Shown: one piece after another, positions 9,721 through 18,231 of the stretch
How positions within the stretch are numbered: position 1 is the stretch's first letter
How the letters are laid out: the number at the start of each line of letters is the position of its first letter
Source: Streptomyces sp. Alt3
GTDB taxonomy: Bacteria; Actinomycetota; Actinomycetes; Streptomycetales; Streptomycetaceae
Direction of reading: 5' to 3'
Length of the DNA stretch: 64,000 nucleotides
Assembly: GCF_030719215.1 (NCBI RefSeq)
Contig: NZ_CP120983.1
Location: 1,054,001 to 1,118,000 of the forward strand
Notes under the pieces: model-generated
The model's input: the letters and a program-made list of their open reading frames with translations, nothing else
Databases searched by the model: none
Told to the model about the DNA's origin: nothing
Made by a program: the position numbers and the translations under genes

Positions 9721-10793
9721 TGGCGGGGACGCACCGCAGGACGGCGGCCTCGCCCTCCCCCGCGACGGCGACGGCCACGGGCCGCGACCGGTCCTTCGAC
9801 GTGCTGCGGGCCGTGGCGCTCGTCCGGGTGGTGACCTACCACACCTTCGAGTGGCCGTGGCTGGGATACGTCTTCCCTTCCATGGGCGTGATGTTCGCGC
9901 TCGCCGGATCGCTCATGGCCCGCTCGCTGGAGCGGCCGGCTCCCGCCGTGCTCCGCAGCAGACTCCGGAGGCTGCTGATCCCGGTGTGGCTGTTCGGTCT
10001 CGTGCTCGGGGTGGCGATGCTGCTGCACGGCTGGACACCGGGGCCGGACGTCCTGCTCTGGGTCCTGCCGGTCGGCGACCCGCCCGGCAACGCGTGGGGG
10101 GAACAGGCCTGGGCGGTGCTCTGGTATCTGCGCGCATACCTGTGGTTCGTACTGCTCTCCCCTGTCCTGCTGCGTCTCTTCAGGCTGGCGCCGCTCCCCG
10201 TGCTCGCCCTGTCGCTGGTGCCCTTCGTGGTGCTGGAGACGGTGTCGGGCGTCCCGGACGGGCGACTGGGCGGCGCGCTCAGCGACGCGTCGGTGTTCCT
10301 CTTCTGCTGGCTGCTGGGCTTCGCGCACCGCGACGGTGTGCTCGACCGGCTGCGCGTCCCCGGCGCCCTGGCCGTCGCGGCGCCACTGATGGCCGCGGGG
10401 GCCTGGTGGGCCGCCGGGCATCCGGCGGACGGTTCGTTCGACCTGGACGACATCCCGCTCGCCCAGGCGCTGTGGTCGGCGGGCTTCGTCCTGCTCCTGT
10501 TGCGTTTCCGGCCCCGCTTCGACGGGCTCGCGCGTCGTCCGGTGGCCGACCGGATCGTCACGGTGTTCAACGCCCGCGCGGTGACGGTCTATCTCTGGCA
10601 CGAGGTGGCGCTGATGGCCACGGTGCCGCTGATCGATCTGATGTGGGAGGTGCCCGCACTGGAGCAGCACCTGCCGCTGGACAGCCTGTGGGTGCAGTTC
10701 GGCATCGCGTGGGTGCTGATCGCGGTCGCGGTGGTGTCCTTCGGCTGGGTCGAGGACGTCGCGGCGAAACGAAGGCCCCGTCTGCTGCCGTGA
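9720..10793 (+). CDS. Acyltransferase-3 family membrane protein (exopolysaccharide O-acyltransferase)
   Basis: 357 residues with about ten membrane helices and the acyltransferase-3 signature RSFDVLRAVALVRVVTYH; the His near residue 40 is the expected catalytic residue. The GTG start shares its G with the stop codon of matB, so the two are coupled. The family includes OatA, NolX-like enzymes and staphylococcal IcaC, which acts with the poly-GlcNAc synthase. In this operon it most likely acylates, or helps to export, the MatB product (inference). It ends just before a strong palindromic terminator. Confidence 0.82.
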   Translation: MAGTHRRTAASPSPATATATGRDRSFDVLRAVALVRVVTYHTFEWPWLGYVFPSMGVMFALAGSLMARSLERPAPAVLRSRLRRLLIPVWLFGLVLGVAMLLHGWTPGPDVLLWVLPVGDPPGNAWGEQAWAVLWYLRAYLWFVLLSPVLLRLFRLAPLPVLALSLVPFVVLETVSGVPDGRLGGALSDASVFLFCWLLGFAHRDGVLDRLRVPGALAVAAPLMAAGAWWAAGHPADGSFDLDDIPLAQALWSAGFVLLLLRFRPRFDGLARRPVADRIVTVFNARAVTVYLWHEVALMATVPLIDLMWEVPALEQHLPLDSLWVQFGIAWVLIAVAVVSFGWVEDVAAKRRPRLLP

Positions 10794-10799
10794 GATGCC

Positions 10800-10835
10800 G
10801 GAGGGGGTGTGCGGCCGCGGCCGCACACCCCCTCC
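10800..10835. terminator. Perfect 36-bp palindrome, bidirectional terminator
   Basis: Two perfectly complementary 18-base arms (GGAGGGGGTGTGCGGCCG and its complement) sit between the convergent acyltransferase (stop 10793) and the exporter gene (stop 10850). It can serve both strands. Confidence 0.85.
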
Positions 10836-10849
10836 CGCACGCCGGGCCC

Positions 10850-13306
10850 TCAGTCCTCGTGTCCCAGCTGGAGGTCGCGTTCGGTCCGCCCGCCCCCGGG
10901 GAGCTGGAGCACGGTGGCGACCGGCGGATAGCCGGCGGCGATCACGGTGTACTCACCGGTCGACAGGTCCACGAACCGGAACGCCCCGTCGGAGCCGGTG
11001 GTGAGGGTGTCGACCACGTTGCCCGCCGCGTCGAGCAGCGTGACCCTGGCGTCCTCGACGGCGCGTCCGCCGGGGGCGCGTACGATCCCGCGCAGCACGG
11101 CGCCGCCGGCCAGCTCGATGTCCTGCCTGGTCTCCCGGGCGGCCTGCACACTGACCGGGAGGGCCGCGGGGCGGAAGGCCGGGGCGCTGGCGGCCAGGGT
11201 GTACTCACCGGCCACCAGCTCGCTGATGACGTAGGCGCCTTCGCGCCCGGTACGGGTGGTCGCGACGACTTCGCCCCGTACGTCGGTGAGCGTGACGGCC
11301 GCGTCGCGGACGGGCGCGCCGTCGGGGGTGAGGACCGCTCCGGCGAGCCGCCCTGCCCCGCCCAGGACCACGTCCAGCTCCACCGGCCGCTCGCCGACCG
11401 TGACGCTGACGGCCTGCGGCTGGTGCCCGCCCGCGGCGGCGATCAGCACGTACGAACCGGCGCCGGGCGCGCTCAGCGCGTAACGCCCGTCGGCGCCGCT
11501 CGCCCCGCGCCCGACCTGCCGTCCCTGGCCGTCGATGAGCGTGAGCGCGGCCCGGCCGACCTCCGTGCCGTCGGGATGCTGGACGGATCCGCGCACCGGG
11601 GTCCCTGAGAGGGGGCCGGGCTGCGGCGGACCGGGGTCGGTGCGGGCCAGGGGGATCGTGGACTGCTCCGCGGCCGGGTCGGGAGCCGTCTGCGGGGTGT
11701 GGTGGGACACCAGCGATTTCTCCTTGAGGAAGAAGGCGAGGAAGAGGCCGAGCAGAAGCACCGGCACCAGGTAGAGGAAGATCCGCGGCATCGCGTCGGC
11801 GTACGCCTGGATGTAGGCGTCGCGCAGGGCGGGCTCCATGGTGTGGACCAGCTGCGGGGTGATCGACTCCGGGTCGGGCAGATCAGCACCTGTGGGGAGC
11901 CGTACCGCGAGCGCGTCCGCGAGCCGCCCGGCGAACAGGGTGCCGAAGATGGCGGCGCCGACGCTGCCGCCGATCTGCCGGAAGTAGTTGTGGGCGCTGG
12001 TGGCGGTGCCGAGGTCGGACGGGCGCACGGAGTTCTGCACAGCCAGGACCAGGATCGACATGACGAGGCCGATACCGATGCCGAGGACCGCCTGCCAGAG
12101 GCCGTACTCCAGCGCCGAGGTCCCCGTGTCGAGGAGAGAGAGCAGCCACATCCCGACTGCGGACACCGCTCCGCCCACGAGCGGATAGACGCGGTAGCGG
12201 CCGGTGCGCGAGACCAGTTGTCCGGAGACGACGGAGGCGATGACGATGCCGCCCATCATGGGCAGCATCAGCAGCCCCGATTCGGTGGCGGACACACCCT
12301 CGACCATCTGGAGGTAGGTCGGCAGGTAACTGGCGGCTCCGAACAGCGCGACCCCCACGACCGCGCCCACCAGGGAGGTGACGTTGAAGACCGAGTCGCG
12401 GAACAGCCGCAGCGGGATGACGGGTTCGGCGGCGCGGTGCTCGACGAGGAGGAACAGCAGGGTCGTTCCGGCAGCTCCGGCGGCGAGTCCCAAAATGGTC
12501 CGCGAGCCCCAGGCGTACTCCGTGCCGCCCCAGCTGGTGAGCAGCACCAGGCACGTCGACGCGGCTGCCAGCAGCAGGGCCCCCAGCACGTCGAGGCGGG
12601 GGCGGACCGCGGGCTTGGGCAGTTTCAGCACGACCGCGATGACGGCGAGGGTCACGACACCGAACGGCACGTTGATGTAGAAGCACCAGCGCCAGGAGGC
12701 GTGGTCGGTGAAGAATCCGCCGAGGAGCGGCCCGGCGACGGAGGCGAGGCCGAAGACCGCCCCGATGAGGCCCATGTAGCGGCCTCGCTCCCTGGCCGGG
12801 ACGATGTCGGCGATGATCGCCTGGACGCCGATCATCAGCCCGCCGCCGCCGATGCCCTGGACGGCCCGGAAGGCGATGAGCTCGTCCATGGAGCGCGACC
12901 AGCCCGCGAGGGCGGAGCCGATGACGAAGACGACGATCGCGAACTGGAAGACGCTCTTGCGGCCGAAGAGGTCGCCGAGCTTTCCGTAGATCGGCAGGCC
13001 GATCGTGGAGGCCAGCAGATAGGCGGTGACCGCCCAGGACATCCGGTCCAGGCCGTGCAGCTCACCGACGATCTTCGGCAGGGCGGTGGCGACGATCATC
13101 TGGTCGAGCGCCGCGAGCAGCAGGGTGAGCATCAGCCCGAGGAAGACCAGCCGGACCCTGCGGGGGCTGATCCCGTCAGGCGGTGCGGGCGGCCCGGCGG
13201 CGGACGGGGGTGCGGGCGGCTCGGCCTCCACCACGGTGCCGGGCGTCCCCCGGCCGTACTCCGTGCCTCCCGGCTCGTCCTTCACCAGAGTGATCCCACC
13301 CACCAC
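10850..13306 (-). CDS. DHA2-type MFS exporter with C-terminal carboxypeptidase-regulatory-like repeats
   Basis: 818 residues from the GTG at 13306 (GGGGAG 6 nt upstream; another GTG lies at 13327). About 50 N-terminal residues precede a 14-helix drug:H+ antiporter of the EmrB/QacA group: LDQMIVATALPKIVGEL (motif D1), GKLGDLFGRKSV (motif A) and GPLLGGFFTDHASWRWCFYIN (motif C region). After the last helix (about residue 530) come roughly 250 residues holding three similar beta-sandwich repeats, each with G-x-V, 'DAxVTL(L/T)D' and 'G(A/E)Y' turns, as in the carboxypeptidase regulatory-like family. With 14 helices and an even topology these repeats should be cytoplasmic. The substrate is unknown. 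Confidence 0.88.
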   Translation of the reverse strand: MVGGITLVKDEPGGTEYGRGTPGTVVEAEPPAPPSAAGPPAPPDGISPRRVRLVFLGLMLTLLLAALDQMIVATALPKIVGELHGLDRMSWAVTAYLLASTIGLPIYGKLGDLFGRKSVFQFAIVVFVIGSALAGWSRSMDELIAFRAVQGIGGGGLMIGVQAIIADIVPARERGRYMGLIGAVFGLASVAGPLLGGFFTDHASWRWCFYINVPFGVVTLAVIAVVLKLPKPAVRPRLDVLGALLLAAASTCLVLLTSWGGTEYAWGSRTILGLAAGAAGTTLLFLLVEHRAAEPVIPLRLFRDSVFNVTSLVGAVVGVALFGAASYLPTYLQMVEGVSATESGLLMLPMMGGIVIASVVSGQLVSRTGRYRVYPLVGGAVSAVGMWLLSLLDTGTSALEYGLWQAVLGIGIGLVMSILVLAVQNSVRPSDLGTATSAHNYFRQIGGSVGAAIFGTLFAGRLADALAVRLPTGADLPDPESITPQLVHTMEPALRDAYIQAYADAMPRIFLYLVPVLLLGLFLAFFLKEKSLVSHHTPQTAPDPAAEQSTIPLARTDPGPPQPGPLSGTPVRGSVQHPDGTEVGRAALTLIDGQGRQVGRGASGADGRYALSAPGAGSYVLIAAAGGHQPQAVSVTVGERPVELDVVLGGAGRLAGAVLTPDGAPVRDAAVTLTDVRGEVVATTRTGREGAYVISELVAGEYTLAASAPAFRPAALPVSVQAARETRQDIELAGGAVLRGIVRAPGGRAVEDARVTLLDAAGNVVDTLTTGSDGAFRFVDLSTGEYTVIAAGYPPVATVLQLPGGGRTERDLQLGHED

Positions 13307-13375
13307 GTGACGCTCCCCTCGTCGCACCTGCGCCGCCCATTTCTCGCATCAGGCGGCAAGGCGGGGCAAACGCGA

Positions 13376-13400
13376 CCGGGCGCGCGCACGGCGCGCCCGG
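13376..13400 (-). terminator. Hairpin after the SRPBCC gene
   Basis: A 10-bp perfect stem (CCGGGCGCGC, 5-nt loop, GCGCGCCCGG) about 105 bp downstream of the SRPBCC stop on the minus strand and upstream of the exporter gene. Confidence 0.55.
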
Positions 13401-13506
13401 AGGGCTTATGCGCCGGTGGGAGGCTCTGCGGCACGCAACCGGCCGCCCCGGAAAACCACTCGTTCCGGTGAGGCCGGCCGCGACGCCAACAGCAGGGGGA
13501 GCAGGG

Positions 13507-13950
13507 TTACTTCTCGACCTCGGCGGCGAGGTTCCGGAGCAGTTCGTCGTAGATCCGGCCGAGGCCCTTGGGCGCGAAGGTCTTCTCGAAGAAGCCTCCG
13601 ATGCCACCGGCGCCGTTCCACACGGTGGAGACGACGGCCTTGGACTTCCCCTCGCCGGCCGGGGTGACGGTCCAGGTGGTGACCATCGAGGAGTTGCGGT
13701 CCTTCTCGATCAGCTGCCCGTCGGTGGGCTCGGTGACCTCGAGCAGGCAGTCACGGACCCGCTTGCTGGTGGCCTGGAGCTTCCAGTGGACGAGGGTTCC
13801 CTCACCGTCTCCGCCCTCGCGGACCTCGTACTCGCTGAAGTGCCCGGTCAGCACCTTGCCCCGGACCTCCTTGTAGTCGGCCAGCGCATCGAACACCGTC
13901 TCTGCGTCCGCCGCGATGATTCGCTCTGTCGTGGCCTCGACCTGCGCCAT
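13507..13950 (-). CDS. SRPBCC-family (START-like) protein
   Basis: 147 residues starting at 13950 with an excellent GGAGGAG site. MAQVEATTERIIAADAETVF is the standard N-terminus of the polyketide cyclase/dehydrase-like SRPBCC fold, which forms a hydrophobic ligand cavity; the C-terminal helix (GGIGGFFEKTFAPKGL...) closes it. No catalytic residues can be assigned, and most such single-gene proteins have no known ligand. It stands alone on the minus strand, divergent from the radical SAM gene. Function unassigned beyond the fold. Confidence 0.8.
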   Translation of the reverse strand: MAQVEATTERIIAADAETVFDALADYKEVRGKVLTGHFSEYEVREGGDGEGTLVHWKLQATSKRVRDCLLEVTEPTDGQLIEKDRNSSMVTTWTVTPAGEGKSKAVVSTVWNGAGGIGGFFEKTFAPKGLGRIYDELLRNLAAEVEK

Positions 13951-14052
13951 GCCTGCTCCTCCAGCACTCGTTGTTCGGGGTCGTGCTGAGCCAACCACCT
14001 CGGGTGGGGCCCCTCAAAATCGGGTCCCCCACTCCACCGCACACGATCAAGG

Positions 14053-14064
14053 GAACACATGTTC
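14053..14064. promoter_or_regulatory. LexA SOS box
   Basis: GAACACATGTTC fits the actinobacterial LexA consensus GAAC-N4-GTTC exactly, 33 bp before the radical SAM start. Confidence 0.75.
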
Positions 14065-14097
14065 TATTCTCTGCGGAGTGCTACCGAGGAGGCGTTC

Positions 14098-15141
14098 ATG
14101 CGCTGGGACAATCTTGCAGAGAACACCACAAAAGAAGGCAGTGGTGCGCTCTTCGCCGCGGACGCGGTGACGACGCGTACCTTCGACACCCCCGAATTCA
14201 GGGGGATCACCTTCCACGAGATCCGGGCCCGCTCGATCGTGAACCGGGTGCCCGGGGCCTCCCGCATGCCGTTCGAGTGGACCGTGAACCCGTACCGGGG
14301 CTGCACCCACGCCTGCGTGTACTGCTTCGCCCGCAGGACCCACAGCTATCTGGACCTGGACACGGGGCTCGGTTTCGACTCCCAGATCGTCGTCAAGGTC
14401 AACGCCGCCGAACTGCTGAGCCGCCACCTGGCCTCCCGCACCTGGCAGGGCCAGCACATCGCGATGGGCACCAACGTCGACTGCTACCAGCGGGCGGAGG
14501 GCCGCTACCGGCTGATGCCCGGCATCCTCGCGGCCCTGCGCGACCACGCGAACCCGTTCTCCGTCCTGACCAAGGGCACGCTGATCCTGCGCGACCTCGA
14601 CCTGCTGCGGCAGGCCGCCGAGGTCACCGAGGTCGGTGTCTCCGTCTCCGTCGGGTTCACCGACCAGGAGCTGTGGCGCACGGTCGAACCGGGCACCCCC
14701 TCCCCCGAACGCCGGCTGGACGTCGTCCGCGCCCTGACGGACAGCGGAATCGGCTGCGGGGTGCTGATGGCGCCCGTCATCCCCTTCCTCGGCGACCACC
14801 CCGATCAGCTGCGCGACACGGTCCGCGCGGTCGCCGCCGCCGGGGCGACCTCCGTCACCCCGCTCGTCCTGCATCTGCGGCCGGGCGCCCGCGAGTGGTT
14901 CATGCAGTGGCTCGGCCGCTGCCATCCGCACCTGGTGGAGCGGTACGAGCAGATGTACGCGGACGGGGCGTACGCACCGACCTGGTACCAGCGCGACATC
15001 ACCCGCCGGGTCCACGAACTGGCGGCGGAATTCGGCATCGGCCCCGCCGACCGCGGTGGCGCCCGCAGCATCACCCGCGAGACCCCGGCGCCGGCCCTGG
15101 ACGGCCCCGCGACCGGACCCACCCAGCTGTCACTGCTCTGA
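14098..15141 (+). CDS. Rv2578c-family radical SAM protein
   Basis: 347 residues; the ATG at 14098 has a GAGGAGG site. Near residue 68 is RGCTHACVYCFAR, whose CxxxCxxC binds the radical SAM 4Fe-4S cluster; NPYRGC before it and the SPL-like downstream region (SVLTKGTLILRDLDLL, then APVIPFLGD) match the SplB-related Rv2578c family. A perfect LexA box upstream points to DNA-damage induction. From memory, the mycobacterial homologue also has an SOS box. The SplB relation and SOS control suggest a DNA-lesion or damage-response chemistry, but the substrate is not established and this is inference. Confidence 0.88.
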   Translation: MRWDNLAENTTKEGSGALFAADAVTTRTFDTPEFRGITFHEIRARSIVNRVPGASRMPFEWTVNPYRGCTHACVYCFARRTHSYLDLDTGLGFDSQIVVKVNAAELLSRHLASRTWQGQHIAMGTNVDCYQRAEGRYRLMPGILAALRDHANPFSVLTKGTLILRDLDLLRQAAEVTEVGVSVSVGFTDQELWRTVEPGTPSPERRLDVVRALTDSGIGCGVLMAPVIPFLGDHPDQLRDTVRAVAAAGATSVTPLVLHLRPGAREWFMQWLGRCHPHLVERYEQMYADGAYAPTWYQRDITRRVHELAAEFGIGPADRGGARSITRETPAPALDGPATGPTQLSLL

Positions 15142-15268
15142 CCGCACGGGACCTCCTCACCGAACGGGTCAACTCTCGGCGACATGTGTCCTTCCTCCGG
15201 CGGATCCGGGAAGCATGCGGCCGGGGCTGTGCCACCCACAGCCGCAATCTCCGGCCCCGGGAGGCCCT

Positions 15269-16870
15269 ATGACGAAACGTGCAGGAATTCTGGTCGCCGT
15301 CGGTGCCACGGTCGCGGGTCTGGTGACCGCCGCGCCGTCCACCGCGTCCGCACCGTCCACCACGTCGGCCGAGGCGGGTACGGCGGCGCCGGGCGGCGCC
15401 GCGCCGCTGAAATGGACCGGCTGCGGGACGAAGTCGTATCCGACACTGCAGTGCTCGACCGTGCGTGCACCGCTCGACCATGACAACCCGTCAGGCAGGC
15501 CGGTCACCCTCGCCCTCTCCCGTATCCCGCACACGGCGAAGACCTTTCAGGGCCCGCTGCTGGTCAACCCAGGCGGCCCCGGCGGCAGCGGGCTCTCCAT
15601 GGCGGGCTTCGTGGCGTCCGCGCTGCCCGCGAAGCTGGCGGCGCAGTACGACGTGATCGGGTTCGACCCGCGCGGGGTCGGGAAGAGCACCCCCGCGTTG
15701 AACTGCTTGCCGAAGTACTTCGACCCCGTGCGCCCCGGCTCCGTACCGGACTCCTACGAGGCAGAGAGGACGGCGCGCAACCGCGCGGCGTCCTTCGCCG
15801 CCGCGTGCGGCGAGAAGCACGGCGACCTGCTGCCGTACATGGACACCGTCAGCGCCGCGAAGGACCTCGACGTCATCCGCCGGGCCCTCGGCGCCCGGCA
15901 GGTCAACTACTTCGGCTACTCCTACGGCACCTATCTGGGCGCGGTCTACGCCAAGCTGTTCCCCGAGCGGGTCCGCCGCCTGGTGCTGGACTCGGTGGTC
16001 GACCCGGACGGCGTCTGGTACGAGGACAACCTCGCCCAGGACCACGCGTTCGACGCCCGCCACAAGGCCTTCACCGCATGGGTGGCGAGGAACGACGCGA
16101 CCTACGGGCTCGGCAAGGACCCCGCCAGGGTCGAGGCCGCCTGGTACGGGATGCGCGACGCGGTGAGGAAGCACCCCGCGGCCGGCAAGGTCGGGCCGGG
16201 CGAGCTCGAGGACACCTTCATGCCGGGCGGCTACTACGACGGTTACTGGCCGCGCCTCGCCGAGGCGTTCGCGGCGTACGTGAACGACAAGGACCAGGAC
16301 GCGCTCGCCACGGCGTACGAGGACTTCGCCGCCGTCGACAAGGCCGGCGAGAACGGGTACTCCGTCTACACGGCCGTGCAGTGCCGGGACGCGGGCTGGC
16401 CCCGGACCTGGAGCACCTGGCGCAACGACACCTGGCAGGCGCACCGCAAGTCACCCTTCATGACCTGGAACAACACCTGGTACAACGCCCCGTGCGCCAC
16501 CTGGCCGGTGGAGCCGCTGGAGCCCGTACGGGTCAGCAACGACGAGATCCCGCCCGCGCTGATCTTCCAGGCCACCGACGACGCGGCCACCCCGTACGAG
16601 GGCGGCGTCACCATGAGCCGCAGGCTCAAGGGCTCCGGCTTCGTCGTCGAGCAGGGCGGCGGCAACCACGGCATCACGCTGAGCGGCAACGGGTGCCTGG
16701 ACAAGCACCTGGTGGCCTACCTCACCGAAGGCACCCTCCCGTCAGGCGGCGGCAGCGGCGCGGACGCGGTCTGCGCCGCCCAGCCGGAACCGAAGGCCGC
16801 CCCGGCGGCGAAGGCGGGCACGAACACGAAGGGAAGCGTGCTGCACGGCCTGCTCGGCTTCCGCGGCTGA
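15269..16870 (+). CDS. Secreted tripeptidyl aminopeptidase-like alpha/beta hydrolase (Tap/Slp family)
   Basis: 533 residues with a Sec signal peptide (MTKRAGILVAVGATVAGLVT, then Ala-rich cleavage near residue 28-35); the ATG at 15269 has a GGGAGG site. The alpha/beta-hydrolase core shows the oxyanion segment NPGGPGGSG, FDPRGVGKS, and the nucleophile elbow GYSYGT with S218. DDAATP and GGNHGI near the C-terminus supply Asp and His. Cys pairs in the C-terminal lid (CRDAGWP, CATWP) fit the TAP-like domain. Streptomyces Tap enzymes remove N-terminal tripeptides from extracellular proteins; here it probably supports growth on peptides. Strong family call. Confidence 0.9.
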   Translation: MTKRAGILVAVGATVAGLVTAAPSTASAPSTTSAEAGTAAPGGAAPLKWTGCGTKSYPTLQCSTVRAPLDHDNPSGRPVTLALSRIPHTAKTFQGPLLVNPGGPGGSGLSMAGFVASALPAKLAAQYDVIGFDPRGVGKSTPALNCLPKYFDPVRPGSVPDSYEAERTARNRAASFAAACGEKHGDLLPYMDTVSAAKDLDVIRRALGARQVNYFGYSYGTYLGAVYAKLFPERVRRLVLDSVVDPDGVWYEDNLAQDHAFDARHKAFTAWVARNDATYGLGKDPARVEAAWYGMRDAVRKHPAAGKVGPGELEDTFMPGGYYDGYWPRLAEAFAAYVNDKDQDALATAYEDFAAVDKAGENGYSVYTAVQCRDAGWPRTWSTWRNDTWQAHRKSPFMTWNNTWYNAPCATWPVEPLEPVRVSNDEIPPALIFQATDDAATPYEGGVTMSRRLKGSGFVVEQGGGNHGITLSGNGCLDKHLVAYLTEGTLPSGGGSGADAVCAAQPEPKAAPAAKAGTNTKGSVLHGLLGFRG

Positions 16871-16905
16871 TCCGCGGGTGGCCGCGGGCGGGGCCGCGGC
16901 TGGTC

Positions 16906-16936
16906 CGCAGCCGATCCGCAGCCGATCCGCAGCCGA
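16906..16936. repeat. Three tandem 11-bp copies of CAGCCGATCCG (last partial)
   Basis: Short direct repeats in the 100-bp gap between the aminopeptidase and GNAT genes. No function is evident. Confidence 0.7.
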
Positions 16937-16972
16937 GAAATACCGGGCCCCGCGCCGGGGGCGTACGCCAGG

Positions 16973-17560
16973 ATGGTCCGGGTGATCACACGGACCATTC
17001 CCGGGTATGCCCCCGGCGTGCGCATACGCGACATGACTCTCGCCGACTGCGCCGCCGTGGCGAAGATCCGGGTGCACGGCTGGCAGTGCGCGTACGCGGG
17101 TCTGATCCCGCAGGCCTACCTGGACGCGATGGACGTCGGCCGGGACGCCGAGCGCCGGCGCGCGTACCTGACGGCGGACGGCGGTCCGGTGAACCTGGTG
17201 GCCGAGGCCCCGGACTCCGCGGTGACGGGTTGGGCCTGTTACGGCCCGCGCCGGGACGAGGACGCCCGGCCCGGGAGCGCGGAGCTGTACGCGATCTATG
17301 TGGACCCCGACCGCATCGCCACCGGGATCGGTGGCGCGCTCCTGGCCGAGGTGACCACCCGGGCACGGGCGGACGGATTCGGCGGGATGGCGCTCTGGGT
17401 CCTGAAGGAGAACGCGCGGGCCCGGCGCTTCTACGAGCGGGCGGGATTCCGGCCGGACGGAGCGGAGGAGACCTTCGAGGCGGGTGGCACCCTGGTGCCG
17501 GAGGTCCGGTACGTCCGCCCCCTCAGCCCGCCGACGCCTTCACCTGGCATCCACCCGTGA
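16973..17560 (+). CDS. GNAT-family N-acetyltransferase
   Basis: 195 residues. The GNAT fold is clear: N-terminal strand VRIRDMTLADCAAVAKIR, motif A LYAIYVDPDRIATGIGGALL (Q/RxxGxG/A acetyl-CoA pyrophosphate loop, here TGIGG) and motif B LKENARARRFYERAGF. The acceptor substrate is unknown; the closest general type is RimI/PhnO-like acetyltransferases of small molecules. The start is uncertain: ATG 16973 lacks a strong ribosome site, and GTG 16982 or 17018 would also keep the domain. It stands alone. Confidence 0.85.
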   Translation: MVRVITRTIPGYAPGVRIRDMTLADCAAVAKIRVHGWQCAYAGLIPQAYLDAMDVGRDAERRRAYLTADGGPVNLVAEAPDSAVTGWACYGPRRDEDARPGSAELYAIYVDPDRIATGIGGALLAEVTTRARADGFGGMALWVLKENARARRFYERAGFRPDGAEETFEAGGTLVPEVRYVRPLSPPTPSPGIHP

Positions 17561-17697
17561 CGCACCATTGGCAACCCGTCGCCCACAGCGAACCATTCGG
17601 AGCGGGGATCCGGCGTACGAAGGTCAGCCCCGAGGTCCGCGACCAGACGTGACCGCCCCCCTCGGCCCCCTCACCGTCCTGGTGGTTCGCTCAACAG

Positions 17698-17890
17698 TTG
17701 TCCTCGTTCCGGGTGTTCGACGTCGCCGTACCCGCCGCACGCCTCCCTTCCCGCCTCCGCCGCAGCCGCTTCTTCGATCTCTCACCCGACGCCGACAACC
17801 TCACGGAGTTCCTCCACTACCTCAGTTCCGCCGAGGAGACCTGGCAGGACCTGGTGGCCGGTGCCCGGACCGTACTGCCCCGTGGCGGGG
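17698..17890 (+). pseudogene. Possible remnant coding segment
   Basis: About 64 codons with ordinary amino-acid composition and acidic/hydrophobic helices; the frame then continues as low-quality sequence. I recognise no family. It could equally be a short real gene or chance. Confidence 0.25.
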
Positions 17891-18133
17891 GCGATGAGGT
17901 GTCACGCCACGTGCCTGCGCACCCGGCAAGACCATCCGGGCCGAGCTGTGAAGGAGCCGCCGGGAGCTCGATCGGGCGGCCGCGCGACCGCCGGCTCGCC
18001 CTGCCCGTGTCTCCGTGCCCGTTTCCGAGGCCGACCGCTTCCTGCGCAGGGCGGTCGCGCGTTCGCGGATCACGTAGATTGGCGGCGTTCAGGGGGAGTT
18101 GGGTCCGTCGGCCGCAGGGCAGGCAAGAGACCA

Positions 18134-18166
18134 GTGATCATCAGCGTTTCCGTGCGGGTTGATCAC
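18134..18166. promoter_or_regulatory. Inverted repeat GTGATCA-N19-TGATCAC upstream of unknown gene
   Basis: Seven-base perfect arms 66 bp before the 18232 start. Spacing would fit a dimeric or looped operator; no known regulator matches. Confidence 0.35.
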
Positions 18167-18231
18167 ATGAGGGTTTGCCGTTCCTGTCGGGCGTCAGCCG
18201 TACGCGGCTGTGGGCGAACAAGGGGGAGACG

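Larger units (their letters stand above)
17561..18231. other. 671-bp region with a possible gene remnant and an inverted repeat
   Basis: No convincing complete gene. A TTG-started frame at 17698-18162 encodes a plausible stretch early on (FFDLSPDADNLTEFLHYLSS, then ETWQDLVAGARTVLP), after which composition becomes Arg/Pro-rich and random-looking. I read this as a decayed gene or chance. A TAGATT -10-like box lies at 18075, and GTGATCA arms (18134-18140 and 18160-18166) form a possible operator ahead of the next gene. Confidence 0.4.
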
